Source of the DNA: Virgibacillus dokdonensis
GTDB lineage: Bacteria > Bacillota > Bacilli > Bacillales > Amphibacillaceae
Direction: 5' to 3'
Assembly: GCF_900166595.1 (NCBI RefSeq)
Contig: NZ_LT745763.1
Span: forward strand, 1,251,761-1,315,760
Length of the DNA stretch: 64,000 bases
The notes below the pieces were generated by a model. That model searched no databases. It saw only the letters and a list, made by a program, of their open reading frames with translations, and had not been told where the DNA came from. The position numbers were made by a program, and so were the translations under genes. This document shows, in pieces, positions 1-9,210 of the stretch. The stretch's first letter is position 1, and the number at the start of each line of letters is the position of its first letter.

Positions 1-1324
1 ATGTGCCGGCAATAATTAACACAACAGCTGCTACAGGAGATACTGCACGGAATAGGTTTCCAGCAAGTCCCATTGGTATGGAAATAGCGACTGGACTTAT
101 TCCTGCTGCTTCTGCTAATGGAACCATCAAAGGGATCATTGCAAAGAATAATGCAATACCACTTCCACTTAATAAGACGATAAGCGCAGTAAAAAGCACT
201 AATATAAGTGGTAAGATAAAATCTAATCCTTGTCCGTGAAAGTTTTGCATAGCCGTCTGTAACGTGTCTAACAAGCCGATGGACTTTAAACCAGTAACAA
301 ATACGGAAGCAGCAACAATGAGCGCTACGATAGGAATAGCTTTCCCCATCCCTTCGAAAAACTTCTCTGTGTTTGATAAAACCGCCTTATTACCTTTTTT
401 ACGTATTAATTCACAAACAACAGCGAGGATGAGTGAAAAAAGCACGGAATTTTCTACGCTAAGGGAGATCGTTGCATTTGTAGTCATTTCCAAGATAAAA
501 GAAATAAGCAAAAGGACAATTGGAAAGATAGGTAGTACTGCATATACAACTTTGAATAATTTACCACCAGTTATTTCTTCTATATTTTCTAATTCCACTT
601 CCTCTTTCGCTTGAGAAGCTAACGTTTTTTTATCCATCCATTTTTGCCAAAAATAATGAACTATTGCTATAAAAATTAACGTTGGTATAGAGACAATAGC
701 GTGGTATTGAAACACGTAATCGGTTACAGATAAGTCAGTAAAAGCAGCGAATTTCGCCAACTCTTCCGACACGGCGACGTTATCACTTCCTAATGGTGTC
801 GGAATTATTGTAGCTGAAGTAGCGATAACTGCAGCTATACTTAGTACCGACATTCCAGCTCGCTTTAACACAGGATATAAAGTAGCCAATAATAAAATAG
901 CTAATGTGGAAGCGCTTGGAATAACGAGCGATAATAAGTTTCCGAGCAAAAACACTGCTGGAACTAAAAAATAAACAGATTTGATCTTACTAATTGGTTT
1001 TGTTAGAACTTGTACAGTAACGTCGTTCGCACCAATAGAAGACATATATGCTGTATATCCGCCAAGCATGAGAATAATAAGTCCTGCTTTCGTAAAGGTT
1101 TCCTTAAATTGCTGGACAATAACTTGCAATGGGTCTAGTAATGTAGAACCGGTTGTTTCAAAGTCGGCCATTGGAATTTCATTGCCCATACTCGTCCCTA
1201 TAAATATTAAAAGTATACCAATCGAAAATAAAGCGACTTTTATGTCCATTTTCTTTACTAGCATATAAATGACGATAATAACAGCTAGGATTGCTGAGCT
1301 ATACATAATTAAGTTATCTGTCAT
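1..1324 (-). CDS. DcuC-family anaerobic C4-dicarboxylate-type transporter, 3' end outside window
   Basis: The reading frame is open from an ATG at 1324, preceded by an AGGAGG-type ribosome site, through the window edge, giving 441 codons. The protein is strongly hydrophobic with many membrane segments and ends in the window with a segment reading VVLIIAGT. Its overall layout resembles the DcuC/YfcC-like anion permeases of about 450 residues, so only a short C-terminus is missing. It is the third gene of a minus-strand operon after ribokinase and a nucleoside hydrolase, 24 bases after the latter. From that context I infer uptake of a ribonucleoside or related metabolite rather than a dicarboxylate, but the substrate cannot be read from the sequence. 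Confidence 0.75.
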   Translation of the reverse strand, partial: MTDNLIMYSSAILAVIIVIYMLVKKMDIKVALFSIGILLIFIGTSMGNEIPMADFETTGSTLLDPLQVIVQQFKETFTKAGLIILMLGGYTAYMSSIGANDVTVQVLTKPISKIKSVYFLVPAVFLLGNLLSLVIPSASTLAILLLATLYPVLKRAGMSVLSIAAVIATSATIIPTPLGSDNVAVSEELAKFAAFTDLSVTDYVFQYHAIVSIPTLIFIAIVHYFWQKWMDKKTLASQAKEEVELENIEEITGGKLFKVVYAVLPIFPIVLLLISFILEMTTNATISLSVENSVLFSLILAVVCELIRKKGNKAVLSNTEKFFEGMGKAIPIVALIVAASVFVTGLKSIGLLDTLQTAMQNFHGQGLDFILPLILVLFTALIVLLSGSGIALFFAMIPLMVPLAEAAGISPVAISIPMGLAGNLFRAVSPVAAVVLIIAGT

Positions 1325-1348
1325 GGTGTTTCCTCCTGTTTGAGTTGT

Positions 1349-2275
1349 TTAGTTGCATTTTTGTAAACTATCCAAAAACCATTGTTTAAATAATTTTTCA
1401 TCAATGTCTAAACAAACGGTCGCATTACTTGGCATATTTAAGTATCCTTTCAAGTCAGTAACAGTACCCCCCTTTGTTAAGGAGCCATTTAGCTCAATAC
1501 CTACATAAGCTTTTTGTGTAGTGAACATCTGTGGACATAGCAAGTAGGCTATAGCACAACTATCATACATTTTTAGTCCAGTTTTCATACTACCACCACG
1601 ATATTTTTGGAATAAATGGTAAATCATATGACCGGTTTCGTTTAATGTTTTCAATTTTTCACTGTCTTCAGGGTAAACGAGTGCTTTCCAACCGACATCT
1701 AATCCAACCATTACAATGGGTACGCCACTGTTAAATACAATACTTGCGGCTTCGGGGTCAGCATGAATGTTAAACTCAGCCATGACTCCAGAATTCCCTC
1801 GCGTTGTAGATCCGCCCATTAATACGATTTCTTTAATATTTGTTTTCACTTCTGGATACAATCTTATAAGTAGTGCAATATTGGTTAATGGTCCAATGGG
1901 TACAAGCGTAATTGGCTTATTGCTTTGAAGAATAGTTTTGTACATCGCGTTAACAGCATGCTCTTTTAATAAGAGATTTTCGTTAGGCTCTGGAAAATTA
2001 TAACCATCCATACCTGTTTCACCATGAACATTACTCGCATCTATCGGTTCTTTAATTAGCGGTTGGTCTGCACCAGCAGCAACAGGAATTTCTTTTTTGA
2101 AAAATTGTAATAGCCGTAACGTATTGTACGTTACTTTTTCGAGACTTACATTACCAGCAACTGTCGTAATCAATTTAATATCCAATTCTTTACTAAATAA
2201 TGCGGCAGCAAGGGCTACAGCATCGTCAATTCCTGGATCTGTATCAATAATAATAGGTGTTTGGTTGTCATTCAT
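1349..2275 (-). CDS. Inosine/uridine-preferring nucleoside hydrolase
   Basis: A 308-residue protein that opens with the diagnostic calcium-binding motif DTDPGIDDA near residues 11-19, the signature of ribonucleoside hydrolases of the IunH/RihA-C family. These cytosolic enzymes cleave the N-glycosidic bond of nucleosides to release base and ribose. Downstream landmarks of the family are visible: MGG around residue 152, then EFNIHADPEAA around 168-178. I chose the ATG at 2275; a TTG lies one codon earlier with a similar ribosome site. Only a few bases separate it from the upstream ribokinase, so ribose released here can be phosphorylated by the neighbour. Which nucleosides it prefers is not clear. 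Confidence 0.9.
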   Translation of the reverse strand: MNDNQTPIIIDTDPGIDDAVALAAALFSKELDIKLITTVAGNVSLEKVTYNTLRLLQFFKKEIPVAAGADQPLIKEPIDASNVHGETGMDGYNFPEPNENLLLKEHAVNAMYKTILQSNKPITLVPIGPLTNIALLIRLYPEVKTNIKEIVLMGGSTTRGNSGVMAEFNIHADPEAASIVFNSGVPIVMVGLDVGWKALVYPEDSEKLKTLNETGHMIYHLFQKYRGGSMKTGLKMYDSCAIAYLLCPQMFTTQKAYVGIELNGSLTKGGTVTDLKGYLNMPSNATVCLDIDEKLFKQWFLDSLQKCN

Positions 2276-2281
2276 CAATAT

Positions 2282-3202
2282 CTACTCCTCTACATATTTG
2301 GAATCAATTAAATCTTGTCTAGTAGGTATGGATTTCTGTGCACCGGCTTTAGATACGGTTAACGCTGCGGCACACGTAGCATATTCCATACTTTTTTGAA
2401 TTGTTTTTCCATGAGAAAGTTCACAGGCAAGCGCCCCAATATAAGTATCTCCAGCAGCGGTTGTATCTACAGTATTTACAGAGAGACCAGGCACGAAATG
2501 GATGGTTGTATCTTCACCAACTATACTCCCTTCCGCTCCTAAGGTAATCAGTACCGCATGAACTCCTTGTTGCTGAAAGTATTGTATTGCTTTTTTGTAT
2601 TCGCTTTCTTCGGATGGGTATATTCCCGATAAAAATTCACACTCTGATTGATTAATGATAAGTAAATCAATATGAAGATAATTGGCTTTAGCAATATGTT
2701 TAGCTGGTGCAGGGTTTAATATAGTAAAAAGTCCCTTTTCCTTTGCAGCTTTTAGTGAGTGCAAAGTGGTTTCGTAATCGTTCTCAAATTGCGTTAAAAA
2801 AATATCTCCAGGACGACCGATATCTTGCAGCATTTTGTTGACGTCTTGGAAATCAACGTCGTCATTGGCTCCATTGTCTAAAATAATTCGATTGTCTCCA
2901 TCATTTCTAATGATCATGGCAATTCCGGTCGTTACACGTCGGCGCATTTTTATATAATCACAATTCACCTTATATTTTTTTAGCGTTTCTACTAATTTGT
3001 TCCCATATAAATCTGTGCCTACTGCTCCTGCTATCCAAGCATTTGCTCCACTTTTAGCGGCAGCTACAGCTTGATTTCCCCCCTTACCTCCAGGGGATAG
3101 GAAAAAGTCTTTTCCTTGTATCGTTTCTCCGTTATTTGGAATGCGATCGGTATAAATGGAAAGGTCCATATTTAAGCTTCCAAAAATAAGTACTTTCTTC
3201 AA
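2282..3202 (-). CDS. rbsK: Ribokinase
   Basis: A PfkB-family sugar kinase of 306 residues that phosphorylates ribose to ribose 5-phosphate. The N-terminal substrate motif (FGSLNMDL, then SPGGKGGNQAVAAAK) and the C-terminal ATP/anion-hole signature (DTTAAGDTYIGAL) are intact. The frame extends upstream, but a TTG at 3202 is preceded by AAAGGAGGG at correct spacing and gives the usual ribokinase N-terminus MKKVLIFGSLNMD, so I take that start. It is the first gene of the nucleoside-salvage operon, transcribed from the promoter and palindrome at 3234-3286. No rbsDACB ribose transporter is seen, so ribose probably comes from nucleosides. Confidence 0.9.
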   Translation of the reverse strand: MKKVLIFGSLNMDLSIYTDRIPNNGETIQGKDFFLSPGGKGGNQAVAAAKSGANAWIAGAVGTDLYGNKLVETLKKYKVNCDYIKMRRRVTTGIAMIIRNDGDNRIILDNGANDDVDFQDVNKMLQDIGRPGDIFLTQFENDYETTLHSLKAAKEKGLFTILNPAPAKHIAKANYLHIDLLIINQSECEFLSGIYPSEESEYKKAIQYFQQQGVHAVLITLGAEGSIVGEDTTIHFVPGLSVNTVDTTAAGDTYIGALACELSHGKTIQKSMEYATCAAALTVSKAGAQKSIPTRQDLIDSKYVEE

Positions 3203-3233
3203 TATATTCCCTCCTTTACGTAAAAATTGTTTT

Positions 3234-3286
3234 TGATAAAACGTTTTATCATAATAAATATACAACGTGCACATAAAAATAGTCAA
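3234..3286 (-). promoter_or_regulatory. rbsK operon promoter with LacI-type operator
   Basis: On the minus strand, -35 TTGACT (3281-3286) and -10 TATATT (3257-3262) are 18 bases apart. Just downstream, at 3234-3251, lies a perfect 18-bp palindrome, TGATAAAACGTTTTATCA, with the central CG typical of LacI-family operators. This is a repressor position. The regulator gene is not in the window. Confidence 0.7.
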
Positions 3287-3705
3287 TACAAATATCGAAT
3301 TTTGTCGAATGAATGTTAAAGTTTTTAATTTGAATCAATAGTTGGAATGAGTAAAAAAGGGAGGAAGACATAGAAGAGCTGGCCTTATTAAGGACCAGCT
3401 CTCTTGAAGGAGAGGGTTCTTATGCATTGTGAAGTAAACAGTACACTTCATAGAGCGGGGTTTGCTTCATAAAGTTGTTTACATGATCATTAGTTAGTTC
3501 CAGCTAGTGGAACAGCATAAAGACTGGACAACGTATCCTTCAAGAAACAAATTACTAAAAAGAATCTGTGCAGACAGTTAGGACTGTATACATTTTTCTT
3601 GTATTAATAAAATGTTTGGAGGATATTTATAAGAACTTTTTCTCCTTCGCTACTTATTATTAGCAGTAATCTACAAAATATACGTGCACAAAAAATATTT
3701 TTTGT

Positions 3706-3793
3706 ACTATAGGAAAGTGTAAAAGCTTAAAGTAAAGGTTTATAGTATAAGAAGAACTACGCCTTCTTGGCGATAAGTCAAGTTTTTCTAAGA
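3706..3793 (+). repeat. Dispersed intergenic repeat family A, copy 1
   Basis: Begins ACTATAGGAAAGTGTA, then has TTTATAGTATAAG and ends in a short hairpin followed by AAGTTTTTCTAAG. The same ordered blocks recur in at least six other intergenic gaps of this window (near 7455, 41185, 42851, 44254, 57000 and 60690). Confidence 0.6.
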
Positions 3794-3979
3794 CCCTAGG
3801 AAATGATGGAGATTACAGTACAAACAAAACGAAGAATATTCGACTAAAGGTGATAACCCAAGACCTCTAATACTATAGGAATTATTATGACAACTTGTAT
3901 ATAGAAGGTAACATTTTGCTGTAAAAACCTTGTGACAAAGGCAAACTTATATTTGTCGAAAAAAAGCATACTGTTTACT

Positions 3980-4009
3980 TTGTTTTTTATATTGAGCAAG
4001 TGCTAAAAT
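3980..4009 (+). promoter_or_regulatory. Candidate sigma-A promoter of ecsAB
   Basis: TTGTTT (3980-3985) and TAAAAT (4004-4009) with an 18-base spacer, 27 bases before the ecsA start. The -35 is imperfect. Confidence 0.4.
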
Positions 4010-4036
4010 ATAAACAATAGAAGAGGAGGGGCATTT

Positions 4037-4783
4037 GTGGAATCTTTACTACATATTGAAAACCTTTATGGAGGATATACGCATAAGCATGTGTTACAAG
4101 GTATTTCCTTTACGGTACATACAGGTGAAATCGTTGGCTTAATTGGTTTAAATGGAGCTGGGAAAAGCACTACTATTAAACATGTTATCGGGTTAATGCA
4201 ACCAAAAAAAGGGATGATTACTGTAAACGGAACAACATTTCAAGAAGATACGGAGACATACAGGAATCAAATGGCTTATATTCCTGAAATGCCTATCTTA
4301 TATGATGAACTGACATTGTATGAACACTTGCGTTTAACAGCTATGGCTTATGATATTTCGCAAGATATATTTGAAAAAAGGTTAGAGCCTTTATTAAAGG
4401 AATTTAGAATGGAGAAGAAGTTGAACTGGTTCCCTGTCCATTTTTCCAAAGGTATGCGTCAAAAGGTTATGATAATGTGTGCATTTTTAATTGAACCACC
4501 ATTATATATTGTAGACGAGCCTTTTGTAGGGCTTGATCCGTTAGGTATTCAATCTTATTTACAGCTAATGAATCAGATGAAAGAAAATGGATCGGGTGTG
4601 CTGATGTCTACCCATATTTTAGCAACAGCAGAGCGGTATTGTGATCGCTTTGTTATATTACATGACGGAACGATACGAGCTGATGGCAGTCTGGATCAAT
4701 TAAGAGAGAGCTTTAAAATGCCCCATGCTACTTTGGATGATTTGTATGTACAATTAACAAAGGAAGAAAATAACCATGTTTAA
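4037..4783 (+). CDS. ecsA: ABC transporter ATP-binding protein EcsA
   Basis: A 248-residue ABC ATPase, essentially the length of B. subtilis EcsA. Walker A is GLNGAGKST (about residues 37-45), the signature region reads HFSKGMRQKVMIM, Walker B is LYIVDEPFVGLDP, and the switch histidine lies in STHILATAE. The start is GTG at 4037 behind GAGGAGGGG. EcsA partners the membrane protein EcsB encoded next; in B. subtilis the pair affects protein secretion, competence and intramembrane proteolysis through RasP. The two genes overlap by eight bases, indicating translational coupling. No hit gene is seen upstream and no ecsC downstream, unlike B. subtilis. The transported substrate is unknown. Confidence 0.92.
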   Translation: MESLLHIENLYGGYTHKHVLQGISFTVHTGEIVGLIGLNGAGKSTTIKHVIGLMQPKKGMITVNGTTFQEDTETYRNQMAYIPEMPILYDELTLYEHLRLTAMAYDISQDIFEKRLEPLLKEFRMEKKLNWFPVHFSKGMRQKVMIMCAFLIEPPLYIVDEPFVGLDPLGIQSYLQLMNQMKENGSGVLMSTHILATAERYCDRFVILHDGTIRADGSLDQLRESFKMPHATLDDLYVQLTKEENNHV

Positions 4784-5987
4784 TTCTCACCATTTTTTCA
4801 AGGAACGGTTTTCAGCGCATTTAAAAGAGACAAGTCGTTATTTACGCTATATATTTAATGGTCATATAGCTATTGCAATGCTATTTTTCATCTCTGCGTT
4901 AGCTGTTTATTACCAAAAGTGGTTGCAAGAGATCCCAGATGATTTTCCTGCTGCTTGGGTTATATCCATTGTTTTTGGCTTGATAGCAAGTTATAGTCCA
5001 GTGCGCACCTTGTTAAAAGAGCCAGATCTTGTATTTTTAATTCCAGCAGAACAGAAAATGAAAGCTTATTTTCGTAATGCTATTGCATACAGCTTTACGA
5101 TTCAATTGTATTTAGTATTTTTAGCTGCTGCAGCTTTGGGCCCGTTATATACAACTGTTTTCGCCAATCGTGCTGGGGTTGTATATCTCATAACCATTGC
5201 ATTGTTGCTTGTATTTAAATTCGCCAACCTAATTGCGAATTGGTGGATGCTCAAAGTGAGGGAACGTGATTCTCGGTTAATTGATACAGTCGTTCGTACT
5301 GTGTTAAATATAGCTGTCTTTTATTTTTTTATATCTGGCAGCATGTTATTAGCCGGTATCACAACATTGCTTTTTGCCATTGTGTTTTTGTATGATTATC
5401 AAATAGCGAGTAAACGTCCTGGATTACTATGGGATTTACTGGTGGAAAAAGATCAAAGTCGTATGCAAGCATTTTACCGATTAGCGAATATGTTTGCAGA
5501 TGTACCTCATTTAAAAAGTCGAGTGAAAAAACGGCATTGGTTGGTCCGTATCGTTAGTATAGTTCCTTTTACCCGAACAGCTACGTACGATTATTTATAT
5601 CGAATTACTTTGATACGAAGTGGTGATTACCTTGGTATGTATGTGAGATTAGTCGTTATAGGTGGGGTACTTATTTATGTGATTCCACCATTATGGTTGA
5701 AAATTATCTTTGCTTTATTGTTTTTATATTTAAGTAGTTTTCAAATGATGACCTTATATCAGCATCACCGTACTATTTTGTGGCTGGATCTCTACCCAGT
5801 TTCTCTGCAAATTCGCCAACAATCATTATTAAAGTTACTATTGCAATTAAGTATCGTACAAGTGATTTTATTTACGGCAGTGTTTATCGTAATGGATATA
5901 TATATAGGGGCCATGATAACATTTGCAGGTGGGATTATATTTTCTTGGTTGTTTGTAGATGGCTATGTGAAACGAAAGCTTACGTAA
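4776..5987 (+). CDS. ecsB: ABC transporter membrane protein EcsB
   Basis: A 403-residue polytopic membrane protein immediately coupled to ecsA. Hydrophobic stretches lie near residues 30-45, 62-78, 110-150, 180-215, 290-325 and 355-395, separated by a basic cytosolic stretch around 215-275, in line with the EcsB family. It should form the permease half of the Ecs transporter. A clear intrinsic terminator follows directly after the stop codon, so the transcript likely holds only ecsA and ecsB. Confidence 0.88.
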   Translation: MFNSHHFFKERFSAHLKETSRYLRYIFNGHIAIAMLFFISALAVYYQKWLQEIPDDFPAAWVISIVFGLIASYSPVRTLLKEPDLVFLIPAEQKMKAYFRNAIAYSFTIQLYLVFLAAAALGPLYTTVFANRAGVVYLITIALLLVFKFANLIANWWMLKVRERDSRLIDTVVRTVLNIAVFYFFISGSMLLAGITTLLFAIVFLYDYQIASKRPGLLWDLLVEKDQSRMQAFYRLANMFADVPHLKSRVKKRHWLVRIVSIVPFTRTATYDYLYRITLIRSGDYLGMYVRLVVIGGVLIYVIPPLWLKIIFALLFLYLSSFQMMTLYQHHRTILWLDLYPVSLQIRQQSLLKLLLQLSIVQVILFTAVFIVMDIYIGAMITFAGGIIFSWLFVDGYVKRKLT

Positions 5988-6022
5988 AAACACATGAGGG
6001 GTATGTTACCTCATGTGTTTTT
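5986..6022 (+). terminator. Intrinsic terminator after ecsB
   Basis: AAACACATGAGG pairs with CCTCATGTGTTT around a nine-base loop and is followed by a T run. The A run on the other arm could also serve the converging yhaA-like gene. Confidence 0.85.
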
Positions 6023-6132
6023 TATGTGCATTAGTCTAAATTAACAGCTATAAATAGGATGATAGATGATACGGTTGAATGAGATTTTGCGTAGTATCAT
6101 TATACCTTCAACATCTATTTTAAAGGGATGTA

Positions 6133-7302
6133 TTATCTAGTTTGATAAGCTAAATAAGCAGTTATTAGTGTTTTGGCAGCTATTGGCATAGCCTGTTCAT
6201 TAAAATCAAATTTTGGATGGTGGTGTGGAAATGGTTGTTTATCTTTTTGAGCGCCTGTAAAAAAGAACGCTCCAGGTTTTTTTTGCAGATAATATGCAAA
6301 GTCCTCACCAGCCATAGAAGGCTCAATCGTTTCGGTTTTTGTAATCTCTTTGATATGTTGATCCAATTGTAACAAAAGTGCTGCTTCTTCCTTGTGATTA
6401 ATTAAAGGGGGATACCCTTTGATGTAATCAAATCTATAGGTGGCATCTTGACTCATACATATTCCTTTAATGACTACTTCCATTTCCTTCATAATTATTG
6501 CTTGTAAGGCAGGGTTTATATATCGTACCGTTCCTACAAGTCTTGATTTGTCAGCTATTACATTAAATGCTTTACCAGCTTCAAAAATGCCTACGGTTAT
6601 AACCGCTGTATCTAACGGGTTAATTCGTCTGCTGACAATTTGTTGTAATTGCGACACGATTTGTGATCCAATAACGATGGCGTCCTTTGTTTCATGTGGA
6701 TACGCGCCATGACCACCCTTGCCTTGGACTTCTATTACAAAGCGATCTGCTCCGGCCATAAAAGCCTGTTTGGATGTTTGTAACACCCCAAGTGGCGTTG
6801 TGGCCCATAAATGGGTGCCAAAAACAGCGTCAACATGATCAATGGCACCTGAATCGATAATGGGTTTTGCTCCTCCAGGTGCATATTCCTCTGCATGTTG
6901 ATGTAAAAAAACAATCGTCCCAGGCAATTCTTGTTTGTACGTTATTAATGCCTTAGCTAAAGCTAGCAATGTAGCTGTATGACCGTCATGCCCACATGCG
7001 TGCATAATGCCTTTTACTTTAGAACGATAGGGGACATCTTTTTCATCTTGAATGGGAAGCGCATCAAAATCGGCTCGCAATGCAATTTTCTTTCCTGGCT
7101 TCCCACCTTTTAAAGTTGCAATGACACCATTACCTCCGATGTTTGCTTCATAAGGTATACCTAGTGTTTTGTAATAATTTGCAATATAGGCAGCTGTTTT
7201 CGTTTCTTGAAACGATAGCTCTGGATATTGGTGAAGATGTCTCCGAATATGTACCATTTCTTCATACAAAGCTTCAATGGAGTGATTTATTTGTTTTAAC
7301 AA
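6133..7302 (-). CDS. M20-family amidohydrolase (YhaA-like)
   Basis: A 389-residue zinc-dependent peptidase/aminoacylase of the M20D group, which removes acyl groups from N-acyl amino acids. Metal-site motifs are present: ACGHDGHTA near residue 105, HQHAEEYAPGGA near 140-150, and the C-terminal PHHHPKFDFNE with the last metal histidine. The frame starts upstream at a TTG (7317), but that codon is part of the ribosome site TTGGAGGT. TTG at 7302, seven bases downstream of GGAGGT, is the better start. It converges on ecsB as yhaA neighbours ecs in B. subtilis, which supports the assignment. The physiological substrate is unknown. Confidence 0.85.
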   Translation of the reverse strand: MLKQINHSIEALYEEMVHIRRHLHQYPELSFQETKTAAYIANYYKTLGIPYEANIGGNGVIATLKGGKPGKKIALRADFDALPIQDEKDVPYRSKVKGIMHACGHDGHTATLLALAKALITYKQELPGTIVFLHQHAEEYAPGGAKPIIDSGAIDHVDAVFGTHLWATTPLGVLQTSKQAFMAGADRFVIEVQGKGGHGAYPHETKDAIVIGSQIVSQLQQIVSRRINPLDTAVITVGIFEAGKAFNVIADKSRLVGTVRYINPALQAIIMKEMEVVIKGICMSQDATYRFDYIKGYPPLINHKEEAALLLQLDQHIKEITKTETIEPSMAGEDFAYYLQKKPGAFFFTGAQKDKQPFPHHHPKFDFNEQAMPIAAKTLITAYLAYQTR

Positions 7303-7454
7303 AGAACGTACCTCCAATGTTTTTAGTTGTAATTATACCATTAGCAATGTATAAAAAGAATCTATTTTTTGAAAAAATAAACAAAGGTGATGTATGTACT
7401 TGCTCGATGAAAGTACAAAAGCATGCTGAGGCATATCATCTACAGTAACTTTTG

Positions 7455-7594
7455 GCTAAATAAAAGTATAAGACGTGCGGAAATAGTGGATGTAGGAAAG
7501 TATACCGAAAAGACTTGGTGATAGACCAAGTCTTTTCTAAAAAGATAAGAAAGTATAAAGTGAGGTGCTTGTGTATAACGAAATAACCGAATAG
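7455..7594 (+). repeat. Dispersed intergenic repeat family A, copy 2, with hairpin
   Basis: Contains AAAGTATAAG, then a strong hairpin at 7508-7537 (AAAGACTTGGT paired with ACCAAGTCTTTTC), then AGATAAGAAAGTATAAAG and ATAACCGAATAG. This second half closely matches the copy at 42851-42995. The hairpin with T tract could terminate transcription. Confidence 0.6.
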
Positions 7595-7805
7595 CCCTTG
7601 TTCGGCTCCATCGCCCAGCGACTAGGCGACTTTACGAAATTGCCTTAAGCTAAGTCATCATCTGTTCGTCCCTAAGAGGAAAGCCGACTAAAGAAGGGCT
7701 TGCCTCCGTATGTTGGTATACCCCTGTTTTAGTGGCATGATTCCTAACTCTTTCGTTGATTCGTTTCATTCGCTACGTTGCTACACTGGCGCCCTGCACC
7801 TTTGT
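7593..7805 (+). repeat. Dispersed repeat family B, copy 1
   Basis: About 210 bp between the amidohydrolase and the ferritin gene. A 47-base core beginning CTAGGCGACTT and ending GTTCGT matches the copy at 58661-58812 at all but three positions, and both end with CGCTACGTTGCTA and a GGCGCCC motif. This copy holds about 60 extra bases in the middle. In both cases the element lies just beyond the 3' end of a minus-strand gene. Confidence 0.75.
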
Positions 7806-7822
7806 TTAAATATTAGGATTGA

Positions 7823-8257
7823 CTATGCTAAGCGTGGATCAGCTAGTAGTCGCTCAATTTCTTCTTTATGATGTGTTTCATCAGCAATCATATCTTCTAA
7901 TTTTACAACAAGTTCCGTGTAGCCTAATTTCTCAGCTTGCTCTTTCCTTTTTTCATAACGTTTAATTGTATCTGCTTCTGCTTGTAATGTTGCTTGTAAT
8001 AGATCCTTAACGTCTGTAGGTTGTGGAACGTCAGCTGCTTTAGTTGTAGGTGTGCCACCTAAAGAGCTGATTTTTTCGGAAAGGTATAAAGCATGTCCTA
8101 ATTCATCTGTCACTTCTGCTTCAAAAAAAGGTTTTAATGCAGAACGATATAGTCCGCTAACTACGGAGGCACTATACGTGTATTGAATAGCTGCGCCATA
8201 TTCATTTGCTAAGTCTTCATTTAAACCATCAATTAATGTTTGTAAGTCTTGTTCCAT
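7823..8257 (-). CDS. Ferritin-like four-helix diiron protein
   Basis: A 144-residue all-helical protein with the ferritin-superfamily ligand pattern: a Glu in helix 1 (ANEYGAAIQY, about 18-27), an E-x2-H pair (TDELGHAL, about 50-57), a Glu in helix 3 (EADTIKRYEKR) and a second E-x2-H pair (ADETHHKEE, about 125-133). This is typical of bacterioferritin/ferritin-like domain proteins that oxidise and store iron or detoxify peroxide. I prefer ATG at 8257, nine bases or so after AAAGGA, over an in-frame TTG two codons earlier. It stands alone and is divergent from the PAP2 gene. The exact subfamily (bacterioferritin, Dps or other) is not certain. Confidence 0.8.
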   Translation of the reverse strand: MEQDLQTLIDGLNEDLANEYGAAIQYTYSASVVSGLYRSALKPFFEAEVTDELGHALYLSEKISSLGGTPTTKAADVPQPTDVKDLLQATLQAEADTIKRYEKRKEQAEKLGYTELVVKLEDMIADETHHKEEIERLLADPRLA

Positions 8258-8382
8258 TTGCAATCCATCCTTTCATAAACTTCTTTAAATACTCCACATA
8301 TCTATTACCCTCCTCTGTTTTTTTAAAACGTAAATTCGGGTATGATGTGAAAAAAGACAAAAATTAAGGAGAGGATCTGGTT

Positions 8383-9030
8383 ATGAGAAGAAGTATGATG
8401 TATTTGTATGCGATCGTATTTTTCATTGGGGTTGTTCTCACATTGCTGTGGGGTTATAAAGTGGCAAATCAAACAATGCCATATGTCGATCAATGGACAC
8501 GTGATGTAGTAGAGAGATTAGATAATACAGCCATTTACACTGCTTTTCGCTGGATTACAGAGCTGGGTTCATCGTCTTTTACAATTCCGTTTGTCCTTGT
8601 AATGGCATTTGTTTTTTGGTGGATATACCGTAGTATAATACCTGCACTAATTTATAGCTTAGGGACACTTTCAACGCATTATTTTAACATAGCCATTAAA
8701 CATTTGGTGGAAAGAGAAAGACCGAGTGTACTCGTTGCAGCAAATGCAGAAGGACATAGTTTTCCTTCTGGCCATGCTATGATTTCAATGGTTTGCTACG
8801 GCTTAGTTGCGTATTTCCTGTCCAATCGTCTAAAGCAAAAGACAAAAAAATGGCTCATCCAAGTCTTTTTTGCCGGTTTGATACTATTAATAGGCATTAG
8901 TCGATATATCATTAATGTCCATTATTTAACGGATGTTCTTGCAGGGTTCTTTATAGGTTTTTTATGCTTGGTTGGTTTGGTATATCTCTATCAGTTAACA
9001 AGCAGACAAAGTTCTCCGTCTAGAGGCTGA
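8383..9030 (+). CDS. PAP2-family membrane phosphatase
   Basis: A 215-residue membrane protein with the three-part acid-phosphatase signature of the PAP2 family: KHLVERERPS (about 106-115), FPSGHAM (about 127-133) and SRYIINVHYLTDV (about 173-185), with the catalytic histidines present. There are about six membrane segments. Such enzymes dephosphorylate membrane lipid phosphates, either phosphatidylglycerophosphate (PgpB/YodM) or undecaprenyl diphosphate (BcrC). The sequence alone does not decide between them. The gene is monocistronic as far as can be seen. Confidence 0.85.
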   Translation: MRRSMMYLYAIVFFIGVVLTLLWGYKVANQTMPYVDQWTRDVVERLDNTAIYTAFRWITELGSSSFTIPFVLVMAFVFWWIYRSIIPALIYSLGTLSTHYFNIAIKHLVERERPSVLVAANAEGHSFPSGHAMISMVCYGLVAYFLSNRLKQKTKKWLIQVFFAGLILLIGISRYIINVHYLTDVLAGFFIGFLCLVGLVYLYQLTSRQSSPSRG

Positions 9031-9210
9031 GAAGAAAGCAGTCCATAGATCGTTCTCCTCGCTTCCTTTTTACTGGTAGGATAAATATAACAGAGATGCT
9101 GATGCGTTTCGTGAAGGTTTTGCTAGCATTAGACTACCATAGCAACTTCCAATTGGATGAAAAGCTTCATTGTTCTGAGCATCTCGTTATTTATGAGAGG
9201 AGAAATGAAT

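Larger units (their letters stand above)
3287..4036. other. Long intergenic region between rbsK and ecsA, no gene seen
   Basis: I see no credible coding frame. It holds a hairpin at 3375-3402 (AGAGCTGG paired with CCAGCTCT), a copy of dispersed repeat family A at 3706-3793, a more decayed relative near 3830-3900, and the ecsA promoter at the right end. Confidence 0.5.

Noticed and set aside
3..1268. Plus-strand reading frames at 3-239, 264-614 and 981-1268
   Set aside because: They are antisense to the DcuC-type transporter, lack ribosome sites and have no recognisable domains.
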